From Kluyvera georgiana ATCC 51603 (GTDB taxonomy: Bacteria; Pseudomonadota; Gammaproteobacteria; Enterobacterales; Enterobacteriaceae), in the NCBI RefSeq assembly GCF_001654985.1, contig NZ_LXEU01000037.1:1-64000 (forward strand): a stretch of 64,000 nucleotides of DNA. Reading direction: 5' to 3'. A program made the position numbers and the translations under genes. Under the pieces are notes generated by a model. It searched no databases, was not told the origin of the DNA, and saw only the letters and a program-made list of their open reading frames with translations. Shown piece by piece: positions 63,195 through 64,000 of the stretch (positions are counted from its first letter, which is position 1; each line of letters starts with the position of its first letter).

Positions 63195-64000
63195 ATGTCT
63201 CTGTTGAAAAAGAACAGCGCCCGCCTGCGCGATGAAGAGCGTCAGCGCCTGATCTGGCTGCTGACCACCGATAAAGCCGTGACTTCCGCGCTGTTGGGCA
63301 AACTCACGCTCGCTGAGCAGTACGATGAAGGCACGCTGGTTGACGACCTTGCCGAAGTCGGCAGCTTAGTGGCGCACCTGCCGCCGCCGGATCTCGCCGA
63401 TACCCTGGAAGCGTTACCGTCCGAAGAGCGCCATGCATTGTGGAACATGGTCGAAGACGATCGTCGCGGGAAGGTGTTGCTGGAAGCATCGGAGAACGTC
63501 TGGGACGACCTCATCGAAGATATGAGCGACCGGGCGTTGCTCGATGCATTGCAAACGCTGGATATCGACGAACAGATTTACCTGGTGCAGCACCTGCCGC
63601 GTGACCTGACCGGACGCCTGCTGGCGTCGATGTCGCCGGAAGAGCGCGCGCGCGTACGCCAGGTGATGAACTACGCCCACGAGCAGGTGGGGTCGATCAT
63701 GGAGTTCGAGGTGATTACCATTCGCCCGGACGTCACGTTGGCCTCGGTGCAGCGTTTTTTGCGCCGGTTGGGCAAAATGCCAGAAAACACCGATAAGCTG
63801 TTTGTTATCCAGCGCGATCAGACGCTGATTGGCGAGCTGGAGCTGAAAACCATTTTGCTCAATTCGGCGGATAAGCTTGTTCATGAAGTGATGGAATCTG
63901 ACCCGGTCGCATTCCACCCGGAAGAAAAATCGGAAATTGTGGCGCGTACCTTCGAACGTGACAACTTGATCAGCGCCGCGGTAATTGATTCGCAGGGCAA
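63195..64000 (+). CDS. MgtE-family magnesium transporter, 3' end outside the window
   Basis: The first 268 residues of an MgtE-type Mg2+ channel: an N-terminal helical domain (MSLLKKNSARLRDEERQRL ... LVAHLPPPDLADTLEALPSEERHALW ... IDEQIYLVQHLPRDLTGRLLASMSPEERARVRQVM) and then the first CBS domain (YAHEQVGSIMEFEVITIRPDVTLASVQRFLR). The membrane part lies beyond base 64000. AAGGA precedes the ATG. E. coli K-12 has no MgtE, so this is a useful marker of the host group. The frame is simply cut by the window. Confidence 0.9.
   Translation, partial: MSLLKKNSARLRDEERQRLIWLLTTDKAVTSALLGKLTLAEQYDEGTLVDDLAEVGSLVAHLPPPDLADTLEALPSEERHALWNMVEDDRRGKVLLEASENVWDDLIEDMSDRALLDALQTLDIDEQIYLVQHLPRDLTGRLLASMSPEERARVRQVMNYAHEQVGSIMEFEVITIRPDVTLASVQRFLRRLGKMPENTDKLFVIQRDQTLIGELELKTILLNSADKLVHEVMESDPVAFHPEEKSEIVARTFERDNLISAAVIDSQG

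Noticed and set aside
1..64000. CRISPR arrays, rRNA or tRNA genes
   Set aside because: No regularly spaced direct repeats and no cloverleaf or rRNA sequence were noticed on either strand.

Overview
The window is chromosomal DNA of an enteric gammaproteobacterium. Most of it matches Escherichia/Salmonella gene order: rbn-elaA, menFDHBCE, yfaZ-yfaY, glpABC, nrdAB-yfaE, ubiG, gyrA, rcsC/rcsB-rcsD, micF, ompC, apbE, ada-alkB and yojI. Protein lengths are nearly identical to E. coli, but codon use is GC-rich. A cheV gene with a flagellar sigma-28 promoter points to a motile organism. The absence of ais-arn-pmrD next to menE, the extra MgtE-type transporter gene and the accessory genes suggest an Enterobacter/Lelliottia/Leclercia-like organism rather than E. 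coli, Salmonella or Klebsiella. That placement is inferred, not proven.

Layout. 0-2.3 kb: a membrane diguanylate cyclase (GAF plus GGDEF) and an AT-rich orphan gene. 2.6-10.4 kb: a MerR/MlrA-type regulator beside a tightly overlapping set (NTF2-like, SDR, FAD oxidase, DUF1365, cyclopropane-synthase-like, DUF2878, chalcone-isomerase-like, DUF3833 lipoprotein), then a DUF523/DUF1722 protein. Related sets elsewhere belong to light or singlet-oxygen responses, so this looks like a membrane-lipid stress module. 10.5-15.1 kb: a DUF1294 protein and a Fur-type iron-uptake operon (binding protein, permease, ATPase, MFS). 15.1-16.2 kb: a thiol peroxidase of the glutathione peroxidase family and a VOC protein. 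16.3-18.1 kb: three AT-rich orphan envelope genes on the minus strand. 18.2-22.3 kb: an arsenic island (arsH divergent from arsR-arsB-arsC) between a serine-recombinase remnant and a frameshifted tyrosine recombinase. 22.4-23.7 kb: a LysR regulator and a truncated cyclophilin-like gene.

The rest is mostly core. 23.9-26.4 kb: cheV, rbn and elaA. 26.5-33.5 kb: the menaquinone operon. 33.7-35.6 kb: yfaZ and yfaY. 35.7-39.8 kb: anaerobic glycerol-3-phosphate dehydrogenase glpABC, with GlpR-type operators but no glpTQ beside it; a LysR/MFS pair occupies that side. 42-46 kb: class Ia ribonucleotide reductase with its radical-maintenance ferredoxin, under probable NrdR and DnaA control. 46-53 kb: ubiG, gyrA (wild-type S83/D87) and the Rcs phosphorelay. 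56.8-58.4 kb: the MicF small RNA and the OmpC porin. 58.5-64 kb: flavin transferase ApbE, the adaptive response to alkylation (ada-alkB), the ABC exporter yojI and the start of an MgtE-family gene cut by the window end.

The most unusual points are the coupled stress-lipid operon with a candidate MlrA-like operator, the composite arsenic island with a perfect 16-bp inverted repeat, and regulatory sites (sigma-28 promoter, Ada box) built across the stop codons of neighbouring genes.
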